Shown: positions 7,410-15,879 of the stretch, one piece after another
Numbering within the stretch: the first letter of the stretch is position 1
Layout of the letters: each line of letters starts with the position of its first letter
Assembly (NCBI GenBank): GCA_023664485.1
Contig: JAMPFK010000028.1
Coordinates: 1 to 27,622 of the forward strand
Length of the DNA stretch: 27,622 bases
Direction: 5' to 3'
DNA from: Bacteroides fragilis
GTDB lineage: Bacteria > Bacillota > Clostridia > Lachnospirales > Lachnospiraceae
The notes under the pieces: generated by a model
Databases searched by the model: none
The model's input: only the letters and a program-made list of their open reading frames with translations
What the model was told of the DNA's origin: nothing
Translations under genes and position numbers: made by a program

Positions 7410-8648
7410 TTAGTTGAGCGGATATTTATCCGTTAAACCGGAAACGATCGCGCGGGCCTTCCCGATTCCCGCTTCGCCCTCTTTGATCACAATGGAAATG
7501 GCTTCTGCAACCTGATCCATATCGTCCGTATTCAGACCCCTGGAAGTCACTGCGGGCGTCCCAAGCCGGATGCCGCTCGTCACAAAAGGCGACCTGGGAT
7601 CGTTCGGAATCGTATTTTTATTCGCCGTAATATGCGCTTCGTCCAAAAGCTTCTCCACCGCTTTTCCGGTCAGATCATAATTCGTCAGATCCACCAGCAT
7701 CAAATGATTATCCGTGCCGCCCGATACGATCTTCACATCTCTTGCGAGCAGACCTTTGCAAAGCGCCTGCGCATTATTAATAACGCCCTGCTGGTACTCC
7801 CTGAATGCCGGAGATAAAGCTTCCCTGAAGCATACCGCTTTCGCCGCGATAACATGCATCAGCGGTCCTCCCTGAATGCCGGGGAAAATCGCTTTGTTAA
7901 AGTTATATTTATCCGCGGTCTCCTGAGAGGACATGATCATGCCTCCGCGGGGCCCGCGCAGCGTCTTATGGGTCGTCGTCGTCGTCACATGCGCATAAGG
8001 AATCGGGCTCGGATGAAGGCCGGCCGCCACAAGGCCCGCAATATGTGCGATATCTACCATCAGAACCGCTCCCACTTCGTCGGCAATTTCCCTGAATTTC
8101 CTGAAATCCAGCGTTCTCGCATAAGCAGAGGCTCCCGCAACGATCATTTTCGGTCTGCAATCCAACGCGGTCTCCCGCACTTTATCATAATCGAGGAATC
8201 CCTCGTCATTTACGCCGTAAGGCACACAGTTAAAATACTTCCCGGACATATTCACCGGCGAACCATGAGAAAGATGTCCGCCATGGTCGAGATTCATTCC
8301 CATAAAAGTATCTCCCGGTTCCATGACGGCAAAAAATACGGCCATATTGGCCTGCGCGCCGGAATGGGGCTGAACGTTCACATATTCACATCCAAAAAGC
8401 TCTTTCGCCCGGTCTCTCGCCAGATTTTCCACGACATCGACGCATTCACAACCGCCATAATATCTTTTTCCCGGATAACCCTCTGCATATTTATTCGTAA
8501 GCGGACTTCCCATCGCCGCCATAACGGCTTTGCTCACCCAGTTCTCCGATGCGATCAGCTCGATATGGGAATTCTGCCGCTGCTGCTCAGCCTCGATCGC
8601 CTGCGCGATTTCCGGATCCGTTCTCTTTACTTCCTCTAATGAATACAT
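7410..8648 (-). CDS. glyA: Serine hydroxymethyltransferase
   Basis: A 412-residue PLP enzyme that interconverts serine and glycine with tetrahydrofolate and supplies one-carbon units. Seen: the PLP-lysine motif THKTLRGPRGG, the conserved ASENW near residue 32, LTNKYAEGYPGKRYYGG, and HSGAQAN. Start: the frame is open to 8717, but ATG 8648 gives the family's normal start (MYSLEEVK) and follows AGGAACAGG; the upstream extension contains the promoter. First gene of the operon leading to hom and lysC. Some members also cleave threonine to glycine, which would link it to the threonine genes, but that is inference. Confidence 0.96.
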   Translation of the reverse strand: MYSLEEVKRTDPEIAQAIEAEQQRQNSHIELIASENWVSKAVMAAMGSPLTNKYAEGYPGKRYYGGCECVDVVENLARDRAKELFGCEYVNVQPHSGAQANMAVFFAVMEPGDTFMGMNLDHGGHLSHGSPVNMSGKYFNCVPYGVNDEGFLDYDKVRETALDCRPKMIVAGASAYARTLDFRKFREIADEVGAVLMVDIAHIAGLVAAGLHPSPIPYAHVTTTTTHKTLRGPRGGMIMSSQETADKYNFNKAIFPGIQGGPLMHVIAAKAVCFREALSPAFREYQQGVINNAQALCKGLLARDVKIVSGGTDNHLMLVDLTNYDLTGKAVEKLLDEAHITANKNTIPNDPRSPFVTSGIRLGTPAVTSRGLNTDDMDQVAEAISIVIKEGEAGIGKARAIVSGLTDKYPLN

Positions 8649-8707
8649 TCCTGTTCCTGCCTTTCTTTTTATACTCTTTCTCACGCTGTTCATAAAAAAC
8701 CAGTGTA

Positions 8708-8737
8708 AGTATATCACAAGGTTGGATTCAGATGCAA
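8708..8737 (-). promoter_or_regulatory. Promoter of the glyA-hom-lysC operon
   Basis: Minus strand: TTGCAT (complement of 8732-8737), 18-base spacer, TATACT (complement of 8708-8713) with upstream TG. The start is near 8701, leaving a leader of about 50 bases, too short for a riboswitch. Confidence 0.6.
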
Positions 8738-8773
8738 TATGTCAGGTAGAATTTCTTCCAACATCCACAAAAA

Positions 8774-8797
8774 TATGATATAATGAGCGTTAGCGAG
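8774..8797 (+). promoter_or_regulatory. Dispersed-repeat head acting as extended -10 for the lipid kinase gene
   Basis: These 24 bases are identical to the reverse complement of 1897-1920. They contain TATAAT at 8779-8784 with TG upstream, then GAGCGTTAGCGAG. The match to the first repeat copy continues with few changes to about 8804. It lies 32 bases before the kinase ATG, in the same orientation to its gene as the copies near the GH3 gene. No clear -35 is seen. Confidence 0.6.
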
Positions 8798-8828
8798 AAG
8801 AATGAAAATGAACAAAGGATAAAAGAAT

Positions 8829-9785
8829 ATGTACTATATTATAATGAACCCATCTTCCAAATCCGGCCAGGGGCCGCGCATCTGGAAACAGCTGGAACCC
8901 GTTTTTCAGGAAAGAAAGATTCCTTACCGGCTCATGCTTTCGACGCACAACGGGCACGTTGCCGAGCTCGCTGCCGAGGTCACGTCGGCCGGCACGCCTG
9001 TCAACCTCATCATACTCGGCGGCGACGGCACGGTAAACGAGGCCCTGCAGGGAATCCGGGATTTTTCCAACGTCAATATCGGCTTTATTCCCACCGGTTC
9101 CGGCAACGACCTTGCAAGGGATATGAGGCTCGGAAAAGACCCTCTAAAGATTCTGGAATCGATTTTAAGAGAAGATATTTCCCGTAAAGTCGATTTGGGC
9201 AGACTGACCGTAAACAATTCCACGGGAACCGTTATGAAAAAAGACGGCGCGGACGCGCCGGACGAACGCTTCTTCGTTGTCAGCAGCGGCATCGGTTTTG
9301 ACGCCGCCGTATGTGAGGAAGCGCTTTCTTCCCGTCTCAAAGATGTGCTGAACAAAATAAAGCTCGGCAAACTGACTTATCTCGGTATCGCCTTAAAACA
9401 GCTGATCGCCGCTAAACATGTATCCTGCGATCTATATCTGGACGATAAGGCGCCTGTTCATTTGAACCGTTTTCTTTTTTCCGCTTTCATGATACACAGG
9501 TATGAGGGAGGCGGTTTCAAATTCTGCCCGGATGCCGATGCCGGGGACGGCCTGCTCGATATATGTCTCGTCGGCCATATTCCAAAGCCGGTCATCCTTC
9601 TGGCGCTGCCCACCGCATTTTTCGGAAAGCACTATCTTTTCCCGCAGATTTTTCATTACCGGGCATCCCGGATCGAGATTCGGACCTCCGCGCCGCTCTG
9701 GGTCCATACCGACGGGGAGGTGCGTTATAAAGCCGATCATATATGCTTATCCTGCGAAAAACAAAAAGCCCGTTTCCTCGCATGA
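8829..9785 (+). CDS. Diacylglycerol kinase family lipid kinase (DgkB/YegS/BmrU type)
   Basis: A 318-residue cytoplasmic or membrane-surface enzyme. Seen: the nucleotide-binding GGDGT motif at 64-68, GFIPTGSGNDLARD shortly after, and a C-terminal beta-sandwich ending in HTDGE. The family phosphorylates diacylglycerol or related lipids; DgkB returns diacylglycerol from lipoteichoic acid synthesis to phosphatidic acid, but the true substrate here is unknown. Start: ATG 8829 follows AAAGGA by 9 bases. It is transcribed divergently from glyA. The next gene downstream encodes a PAP2-type lipid phosphatase, the opposite activity, with its own promoter between them. Confidence 0.88.
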   Translation: MYYIIMNPSSKSGQGPRIWKQLEPVFQERKIPYRLMLSTHNGHVAELAAEVTSAGTPVNLIILGGDGTVNEALQGIRDFSNVNIGFIPTGSGNDLARDMRLGKDPLKILESILREDISRKVDLGRLTVNNSTGTVMKKDGADAPDERFFVVSSGIGFDAAVCEEALSSRLKDVLNKIKLGKLTYLGIALKQLIAAKHVSCDLYLDDKAPVHLNRFLFSAFMIHRYEGGGFKFCPDADAGDGLLDICLVGHIPKPVILLALPTAFFGKHYLFPQIFHYRASRIEIRTSAPLWVHTDGEVRYKADHICLSCEKQKARFLA

Positions 9786-9881
9786 CCCTCCGTCCTGTGA
9801 TAAACGGAACGCATAAAGCACCCTTCTGCATTTTGTATAATTTTGCAGTAAAACAGACAGGATTTTTATACAAAAATGATT

Positions 9882-9909
9882 TTGACTTTTCCACAAAATC
9901 TGCTATGAT
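9882..9909 (+). promoter_or_regulatory. Promoter of the PAP2 gene
   Basis: TTGACT at 9882-9887, 16-base spacer, TATGAT at 9904-9909. The start is near 9916, with a leader of about 35 bases. Confidence 0.6.
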
Positions 9910-9950
9910 TATCTGTAAATTTAAGGGTTGGGGAAGGGTGTCTGTACCGC

Positions 9951-10631
9951 ATGAAAAACTTTTGTCGTAAATATAAACATATTCTTCCGTTAATGATTTA
10001 TATGCCTGTCTATCTGATATGGTTCGCTCATCTGGAGCGTACGGTAAAGCATTATAAACTGATTCATGTTGCATTAGATGATTATATTCCGTTCTGTGAA
10101 GTATTTATCATTCCTTATCTGCTGTGGTTTATCTATGTCGCGGCCACCGTTATGTATTTCTTTTTTAAAGACAGGGATGATTATTATAAATGCTGCACCT
10201 TCCTTTTTACAGGAATGACCATTTTCCTGCTTGTCTCTACCCTGTGGCCGAACGGGCACAATTTAAGGCCTTTTATTCTGCCGAGAGACAATTTTTTCAC
10301 AAAGCTGGTGGCGGGCATTTACCGCACCGATACGCCGACGAACCTATGGCCGAGTATTCATGTATACAATTCTCTGGGCTGCCATTTCGCTATTGTAAAA
10401 AGCAGGCATTTCATACAGCACAGGGGAATCCGTGCCGGTTCGCTGGTACTCTGCGTTTCGATTATTATGTCAACCATATTCATCAAACAGCACTCGGTAT
10501 TCGATGTGACGACCGCTCTGATCATGGCGTCCATCATGTATTTGATCGTATACCATTCCGATGTACTGCTGAACCTGAAACACAATCTCAACCGTAAAAA
10601 TAAAAGAAAAATGGGGCCGGAAACTCTCTGA
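9951..10631 (+). CDS. PAP2-family membrane phosphatase
   Basis: A 226-residue integral membrane protein with about five to six hydrophobic segments and a basic C-terminal tail. PAP2 signatures: RPF near 106, WPSIHVYNS with Ser135 and His137 in motif 2, and KQHSVFDV with the catalytic His181 and Asp185 in motif 3. The family removes phosphate from lipid phosphates such as phosphatidic acid or undecaprenyl diphosphate. Start: ATG 9951 is preceded by GGGAAGGG at a rather long 12-base distance; no better in-frame start is seen. The pairing with a lipid kinase suggests lipid-phosphate turnover, an inference. Confidence 0.8.
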   Translation: MKNFCRKYKHILPLMIYMPVYLIWFAHLERTVKHYKLIHVALDDYIPFCEVFIIPYLLWFIYVAATVMYFFFKDRDDYYKCCTFLFTGMTIFLLVSTLWPNGHNLRPFILPRDNFFTKLVAGIYRTDTPTNLWPSIHVYNSLGCHFAIVKSRHFIQHRGIRAGSLVLCVSIIMSTIFIKQHSVFDVTTALIMASIMYLIVYHSDVLLNLKHNLNRKNKRKMGPETL

Positions 10632-10724
10632 CCCCCTTTCTATTCTATAGGAAATTACTCCGACGCCATCAGGAATTTACGCAGTAAATTCTTGTAGCCA
10701 CCGGTTTCTTACGACGATTTTTTA

Positions 10725-11750
10725 TCAGTTAAATTTAAAAAACCTCTGGCAGATCCTATAGGCTTCCACGGATATTTTTCTGCCGCCCCTGCCCGGAAGA
10801 TTCATGGAATTTCCCATGATGCCATATCTGAGCCTGATATAAAGCAGCTTATCCTTCTGTTTGATATATTCCCACAGCTCTTTCTTTTTTTCCAGGCTCT
10901 CCTCCGTACCGGAACGAATCAGCAGCACCGAGGAAATGACCGTGATAATTTCCAGATAACCCGTCATATAGGCGCGCATCCTGCGCTGCCTGCTTATTTC
11001 GGCTTTCTTCTCTATTAAATAATCGAGCATGAGCTTATTGACCCGTATCTGCTGGTCGATTCGCGATATCATGACCCGTTCGTTGACCGACTGGCCTTCC
11101 CTTCCGATATAATAGCGGTAAAAATTCACATCGAGATAATACATCGTCCTGACATAAGGCAGCGGCTCGAACACAAAGAGATTGTCCACATAGAACATAT
11201 GCTCCGGAAGTTTCAGCCCGCATTCCTTTAAAAGCTTTGTCCGGAAAATGACCGAATGCATCAGGATATACTGGCCCTTATGAAAATGTCTTACCTCGTC
11301 CCATGTAAAAATCGTATCCCGCGGAAGGGCATGACGATACTTCATCACCTTATTTTTCTTTGCGCCTTCTTTTTCATAGACAAAATTACTGATCAGCATA
11401 TCCAGCGCCGTGCTTCCGCCCGCCAGTTCCCGCAGCGTCTGCAATATCTTCCGGTATGCGCTCTCCTTTACCCAATCGTCGCTGTCCACCACTTTAAAAT
11501 ATAAGCCGGCCGCATGCTCCAGTCCCGTATTAACTGCGGCTCCATGCCCGCCGTTTTCCTGATGGAGCGCTTTGACGATTCCCGGATATCTGTTTTCATA
11601 CTCGTCCGCGATTTCTCCCGTCCTGTCTTTGGAACCGTCGTCTACGATTAAAATTTCCACATCCTCACCGCCCGGAAGCAGCGATTCGATACATTTGCAC
11701 AGATAAGTTTCCGAGTTATAGCTCGGAATTACAACTGACAGCAGCTTCAT
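10725..11750 (-). CDS. Family 2 glycosyltransferase
   Basis: A 341-residue GT-A fold enzyme. Seen: VVIPSYNSE at the N-terminus, VDDGSKDRT for nucleotide-sugar binding, ENGGHGAAVNTGL, and the DxD-like VDSDDW for metal. Likely donor and acceptor are unknown; relatives decorate surface glycans or teichoic acids. No clear membrane segment. The start lies 9 bases after the stop of the SfsA-MutY gene, whose last codons contain the AAGGAG ribosome site, so translation is probably coupled. No functional link to DNA repair is apparent. Confidence 0.85.
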   Translation of the reverse strand: MKLLSVVIPSYNSETYLCKCIESLLPGGEDVEILIVDDGSKDRTGEIADEYENRYPGIVKALHQENGGHGAAVNTGLEHAAGLYFKVVDSDDWVKESAYRKILQTLRELAGGSTALDMLISNFVYEKEGAKKNKVMKYRHALPRDTIFTWDEVRHFHKGQYILMHSVIFRTKLLKECGLKLPEHMFYVDNLFVFEPLPYVRTMYYLDVNFYRYYIGREGQSVNERVMISRIDQQIRVNKLMLDYLIEKKAEISRQRRMRAYMTGYLEIITVISSVLLIRSGTEESLEKKKELWEYIKQKDKLLYIRLRYGIMGNSMNLPGRGGRKISVEAYRICQRFFKFN

Positions 11751-11759
11751 TTTCCGTCG

Positions 11760-13508
11760 TTATACTCCTTTCTCCATCGTTCGGACCGCATCCATATATG
11801 TGGCAAATGCGGAAGGGATCGGATAGTCCTTTTCTATCTCGCCGGGAGTTACAAAAAGAAGCCCTCCCTTCGGCCGCATTCTTTCCAGCTCGTCCACCCG
11901 TACCGCATATCCTGTCATATGCCACTCTTTATGGGTAAAAATATGCTTCGAGGAAGGTAATTTTTCAATTCTGATAAGCGCCAGACCGGACGTTTTCAAA
12001 TATGCAAGGACTTCCTCCTCCGTCCGTTCCCCTTCCATCGAAGGAAATTCATACATTCCCGCCAGAAGTCCTTTATCGGCACGCTTATGCAAAGCGATCC
12101 TGCCTCTGTCCCGGATAACGAGTATCGTTTTCTTCTCGATCCTCCTCGGCTTCTTCGGCGCTTTGTGCGGAAACTCCGCGATACGCCCCGCCCTTTTCGC
12201 CTCGCAAAAGGCTTCCCATGGACAATTACCGCATTTAGGTGCGCCATTCGGCACGCAGACCACCGCCCCAAGCTCCATCAGGGCCTGATTAAAATCCCCT
12301 GGCCGCTCCGCCGGCATCACTTCCGACAATTCCGCTTCTATTTCCTTTCTCACCCTGGCATCGAGAATATCCCTTTCATCCATGCGCAGCCTCGACAGGA
12401 TCCGCAGGACATTTCCATCCACCGCCGGAACCGTATGCCGGAACGCGATGGAAGAAATGGCTCCCGCCGTATAACTGCCGATTCCCGGAAGTTTTAGAAG
12501 CTCCTCATATTCTTCCGGCATCCGTCCTTCATAATCTATAACGATTTTCTCCGCCGCTTTCTTCAAATTTCTGGCACGGTTATAATACCCCAGCCCCTCC
12601 CATAGCTTCAAAAGCTTCTCTTCTTCGACGCCGGCAAGGCTTCCGATATCCGGAATCGCCGCTAAAAATCTGTCATAATAGGGTCTTACCGCTTCCACCC
12701 TCGTCTGCTGCAGCATGATTTCGGAAATCCATACATGATAAGGCGTCGGACTCTCGCGCCACGGCAGTATCCGTCTGCCCCTGTCATACCATGCGAGCAG
12801 TGGCTGCGCTATCCTGTCTAAGGGGAAGAGCACGACGGGCACTTCCTTTCGTAGCACAAGACTGTCCCTTCCCACTTCGCAATCGTAGGCGAGCACCTTT
12901 ACCCCCGCCCGCTCCGCTTTCCGCAAAGCGTCTCCAAAGGCCGGCTGCGCATCCCGGTTCGGCGAAAAAGACTCCACATCTTTCATCTGAATAACAAATA
13001 AAATATAAGCTTCGTAGCCTTCCTCCTTTGCGAGCAGCAGTTCTTCCACATGCTTGACGGCCCGCTCCGAAGGCGCATCCGGGAAAGCAGTCTGATTGTC
13101 CCTTTCCAGCGTGACCCCCTTTACCTCCATGAAGATTTTCCGGCCCGACGCCGTTTCCAGATAAAAGTCAAAACGGGAATTCCGATAGACCGTTTCGGGA
13201 CGTATCAGCGTTAAATCGGGAAAAAGCAGCTTCTTATAAAGCCATTCCTCCACTACCCTGTTCGGCGCATTGGAATCTATATTGACAAGCCTGTCGGCTT
13301 TTTCCACCGCTACAAGATCGTATTCTGTCGTACGCTCCGGGTTCCCGCTCTTTTCCAGATACACCGTCGCATTCTCCCGCAGCAGTTCCCCGCACCGCCC
13401 GGTATTCTTCACATGGACCTTCGTGCGCGCTCCGTTCAGTTCCACATAGGCGATGAACCGGTTCGGCCTGGATAAAAATTTTGCCTCCGATATATTATGA
13501 TACTTCAT
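11760..13508 (-). CDS. Fusion: SfsA nuclease domain plus MutY adenine glycosylase
   Basis: One uninterrupted 582-residue frame. Residues 1-228 are a complete SfsA domain, with Asp114 (RFDFYL) and Glu128-x-Lys130 (MEVK) forming the PD-(D/E)XK-like site. Residues 230-582 are a complete MutY: Glu263 in WISEIMLQQTR, the helix-hairpin-helix LPGIGSYTAGA at 340-350, catalytic Asp364 in AVDGN, four Fe-S cysteines at 418, 426, 429 and 435 (spacing C-x7-C-x2-C-x5-C), and a NUDIX-like C-terminal domain with KHIFTHKEWHM. MutY removes adenine mispaired with 8-oxoguanine; SfsA proteins have been linked to DNA binding and nuclease activity. Start: upstream ATGs at 13532 and 13520 lack a ribosome site, while 13508 follows GAGAGG. 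The gene follows a 5'-nucleotidase by 34 bases. Confidence 0.92.
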   Translation of the reverse strand: MKYHNISEAKFLSRPNRFIAYVELNGARTKVHVKNTGRCGELLRENATVYLEKSGNPERTTEYDLVAVEKADRLVNIDSNAPNRVVEEWLYKKLLFPDLTLIRPETVYRNSRFDFYLETASGRKIFMEVKGVTLERDNQTAFPDAPSERAVKHVEELLLAKEEGYEAYILFVIQMKDVESFSPNRDAQPAFGDALRKAERAGVKVLAYDCEVGRDSLVLRKEVPVVLFPLDRIAQPLLAWYDRGRRILPWRESPTPYHVWISEIMLQQTRVEAVRPYYDRFLAAIPDIGSLAGVEEEKLLKLWEGLGYYNRARNLKKAAEKIVIDYEGRMPEEYEELLKLPGIGSYTAGAISSIAFRHTVPAVDGNVLRILSRLRMDERDILDARVRKEIEAELSEVMPAERPGDFNQALMELGAVVCVPNGAPKCGNCPWEAFCEAKRAGRIAEFPHKAPKKPRRIEKKTILVIRDRGRIALHKRADKGLLAGMYEFPSMEGERTEEEVLAYLKTSGLALIRIEKLPSSKHIFTHKEWHMTGYAVRVDELERMRPKGGLLFVTPGEIEKDYPIPSAFATYMDAVRTMEKGV

Positions 13509-13542
13509 GTTTCCTCTCATTCTACGCCGCATAGCGGCACGC

Positions 13543-14463
13543 CTAACCGCCTTCGGGTATCTTATTCTTATAAGGTACTCTGGCCGCCGGCACTACTTCG
13601 GAAGCATTCCTCGTATGCACCGCCTGGTCATCGAAGAAAATATGCGCCCCAAAAGCCTTCAACACATCCGTTTTCTGAACGCCGCCGAGAAAAAATGCCT
13701 CGTCGATTCTGACATTCCATGCTCTCAATGTGCGGATGACCCTCTCGTGCGCGGGCGCACACCGTGAAGTCACAAGCGCGGTCCGAATCGGCGCTTCCTC
13801 CGTCGTAAAGTCTTTCTGCAATTCCGATAAGGTCCGCAGAAATTTGGCGAATGGCCCCGCCTGCAAAGGATTATCGGCATTTTTCCGTTCATTCTCTTCA
13901 AAAGCTTCCAGGCCATATTCTCTGGAAATCCGCTCCGATTCATCCGAAAAAAGCACCGCATCCCCGTCGAACGCGATCCGTATCTGCTTAATCCGGTGTT
14001 CGCAGTCATATGTATGAATCCCGTCGCTGCATATGATACCCGCCGCGATATTAGAATCTATCGCGCTCTGCACATCATCTTCATACGCCGATAAAAATAA
14101 ATCGGTCCGAAAAGCTTCCAGATAGGGGGCCAGAGACGCGCCGCTCGCCAGCACTGCCCTCGTAATATTCAGCCCATAATAGGCAATGGCATTGAATACC
14201 CTGAGCGATGTATCCGGGCTGTTGCGCGACATAATGATGACCTCAACACAGCCTTCTTTGCCGGGCAGATTGTTCAGATTCAACAATGCCCTGATTAATG
14301 GGAATCCCGGCCCTGGTTTCAGGATTTCATCCTCATGCTCTACCTGATAATGGCAGTATGCCTCTACGCCGTCCCTTTCAAAAATTTCATTCTCACAGGA
14401 TAAGTCAAACAACGCCCTCGAAGAAACGCCGACCACAAGCCTGTTTTCCAAATCATAAAACAT
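13543..14463 (-). CDS. 5'-nucleotidase (cytosolic NT5C1 type, PF06189-like)
   Basis: A 306-residue cytoplasmic HAD-like phosphatase. Seen: LVVGVSSRALFDL at the N-terminus, typical of the family; AFDGDAVLFSDESE with the catalytic Asp-x-Asp motif; ALVTSRCAP as motif II; and FFDDQ as motif IV. Relatives hydrolyse AMP, IMP or deoxynucleoside monophosphates. Start: ATG 14463 follows AGGAGGG by 5 bases. It heads a probable three-gene unit with SfsA-MutY and the glycosyltransferase. A role in cleaning the nucleotide pool next to an oxidative-damage glycosylase is an attractive inference only. Confidence 0.88.
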   Translation of the reverse strand: MFYDLENRLVVGVSSRALFDLSCENEIFERDGVEAYCHYQVEHEDEILKPGPGFPLIRALLNLNNLPGKEGCVEVIIMSRNSPDTSLRVFNAIAYYGLNITRAVLASGASLAPYLEAFRTDLFLSAYEDDVQSAIDSNIAAGIICSDGIHTYDCEHRIKQIRIAFDGDAVLFSDESERISREYGLEAFEENERKNADNPLQAGPFAKFLRTLSELQKDFTTEEAPIRTALVTSRCAPAHERVIRTLRAWNVRIDEAFFLGGVQKTDVLKAFGAHIFFDDQAVHTRNASEVVPAARVPYKNKIPEGG

Positions 14464-14594
14464 AATATCCCTCCTGACAAAAAACTGCCCGCCAAATGCT
14501 CCACATCATTTCGCTATGTGTTCACCCGATTATCAATTCTCTGCCAGAAACCGCGCCGGTCAACCCGTCTCACAGCATTTCCTGTCCGCGGCGG

Positions 14595-15176
14595 TCATCG
14601 CAGTCTGTTGCATTCAAACTTTTCAAAGGTCAGAAGGCAGTTCTTCAATTCTTCGTACCTGTCTTCAATTTCCCCTTCTTTGATCTCGACGTCCACAGCG
14701 ACCGCCATCGTATTGATCATATCATTATCGATACGACAATGGAGCATACTGAGAATTTCCAGCCGCCGCTCATAAGAATCCGCATCGAGAAACTGCAGTA
14801 CCAGAGGATCGATATTCAGTTCTTCCTGTATTCCGGCATCCATATCCGCCGCTTCTTTTTCTTCCTTCGCCGGCTTTAACGTTTCCTGCCCTTCCCGTTC
14901 TCTCACCGTATCCGGCATCTGCGCCGCAGGCTGTTTTACCTCCTGCGCGCTTAACAATTCAAAACGGTAATAGCCGTCGGCATTGGGATATTTCTGTCTG
15001 TCTATTTCTTCCATAAAAGAAGAAAGCGCGCTTACATAAATCTGGAAATCCCCGTACATTGCCTGATAAACGACCATCATTTCCCCTGTTATGCTGTCCT
15101 TCGCAAGACAGCGGATCTGATACAGATTGCCTTTAAAATACCTGTACACTTCCTGCGGTTGTGGATTATGTCTCAT
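14595..15176 (-). CDS. DUF1653-domain protein with alpha-helical C-terminal extension
   Basis: A 193-residue soluble protein. Residues 4-75 match the DUF1653 small beta-barrel (VYRYFKGNLYQIRCLAKDS, MVVYQAMYGDFQIYVSALSSF). Residues 85-120 are charged and probably disordered. The remainder (about 125-193) is predicted helical (PLVLQFLDADSYERRLEILSML, IEDRYEELKNCLLTF) and is not part of DUF1653. Function unknown. A good promoter precedes it, and ATG 15176 follows GGAG. The 130-base gap to the 5'-nucleotidase shows no terminator, so read-through is possible. Confidence 0.85.
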   Translation of the reverse strand: MRHNPQPQEVYRYFKGNLYQIRCLAKDSITGEMMVVYQAMYGDFQIYVSALSSFMEEIDRQKYPNADGYYRFELLSAQEVKQPAAQMPDTVREREGQETLKPAKEEKEAADMDAGIQEELNIDPLVLQFLDADSYERRLEILSMLHCRIDNDMINTMAVAVDVEIKEGEIEDRYEELKNCLLTFEKFECNRLR

Positions 15177-15283
15177 CTTTACTCTCCTCGTCTGCTCTGG
15201 CAGACATCATTTCAATCGTTCGTTTCCAATGGACAGCTGAATCGCTTATTCCATAAAAGGCTGTCCCCGGAATTTTCTTCTTT

Positions 15284-15312
15284 ATTATAATCCCAAACCC
15301 GGCAAATGTCAT
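15284..15312 (-). promoter_or_regulatory. Promoter of the DUF1653 gene
   Basis: Minus strand: ATGACA (complement of 15307-15312), 17-base spacer, TATAAT (complement of 15284-15289). Start near 15277, leader about 100 bases. Confidence 0.65.
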
Positions 15313-15334
15313 TCATTTCATTTCCTGAAAAATC

Positions 15335-15733
15335 TTAAAACATCAGAAATTCGTAGTAAAAAGTACAGCCTGCATCCTGAAATTCCGTCTCCGCAAGCTC
15401 CCGCAGCAGCTCTTCTTTTCCCGTATCGGTAAGCTGTGTGAGCTTTCTGTGATGAATCATTACCGTATAGCTTCTTCCGCCTTCTTCTTCGGATACCCAT
15501 CGTATTGTAATGCCGCTGTTCCGGTATCCTTTTTCCGTAAGAAGCTCTCTCATGCCGGCATAGTATTCTTTTTCCATCCCGGCATAGTATTGCCTCTCCC
15601 GTCCACGGTCCGCCCTGCTCTGGCTCATGACAGTCTCCGTCATACAGAACGACACAACAAGAACGGACAGGATAACCATGATCCCAAAAGAAAGATTCCT
15701 GTTTCTATGCCTTTTCCCGATTTTTCTCCTCAT
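15335..15733 (-). CDS. Small single-pass membrane protein under apparent LexA control
   Basis: A 132-residue protein I do not recognise by name. A basic cytoplasmic start (residues 1-12) is followed by one membrane segment (about 14-31) and an external domain of about 100 residues. The external part has the repeat YYAGM-EKE-YYAGM and then a strand-strand-helix-strand pattern (GITIRWVSEE, RSYTVMIHH, KEELLRELAETEF, CTFYYEFL). Topology resembles SOS division inhibitors such as YneA of Bacillus, but there is no LysM domain and no sequence similarity I can claim. Start: ATG 15733 follows GGGGAGGG by 5 bases; the frame stays open to 15784 without a better site. The region upstream carries three SOS-box-like sequences around a promoter. 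Confidence 0.8.
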   Translation of the reverse strand: MRRKIGKRHRNRNLSFGIMVILSVLVVSFCMTETVMSQSRADRGRERQYYAGMEKEYYAGMRELLTEKGYRNSGITIRWVSEEEGGRSYTVMIHHRKLTQLTDTGKEELLRELAETEFQDAGCTFYYEFLMF

Positions 15734-15860
15734 TCGTACCCTCCCCTCTCTTTGTGCTATAGTAAACGACATAACAAATTGCACATCCCATCTCTTACAA
15801 AAGCCATATACGCAAGCTTTTGCAAGGCTGAAATGGCAATTTTTAATGTCGTTAACTATG

Positions 15861-15872
15861 GAACAAATGTTC
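15861..15872. promoter_or_regulatory. LexA (SOS) box 1, perfect
   Basis: GAACAAATGTTC, a perfect match to the Gram-positive LexA pattern GAAC-N4-GTTC. It covers the predicted transcription start of the minus-strand promoter at 15880-15908 and lies in the spacer of the possible plus-strand promoter. Confidence 0.8.
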
Positions 15873-15879
15873 TGATATA

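Noticed and set aside
8649..8717. Longer N-terminus for GlyA
   Set aside because: The extension overlaps the promoter and is absent from the family; ATG 8648 matches the usual start.
8783..9187. Plus-strand frame overlapping the lipid kinase start
   Set aside because: Out of frame with the clear kinase gene; its start lies in the promoter repeat, and the product is Arg/His-rich without domains.
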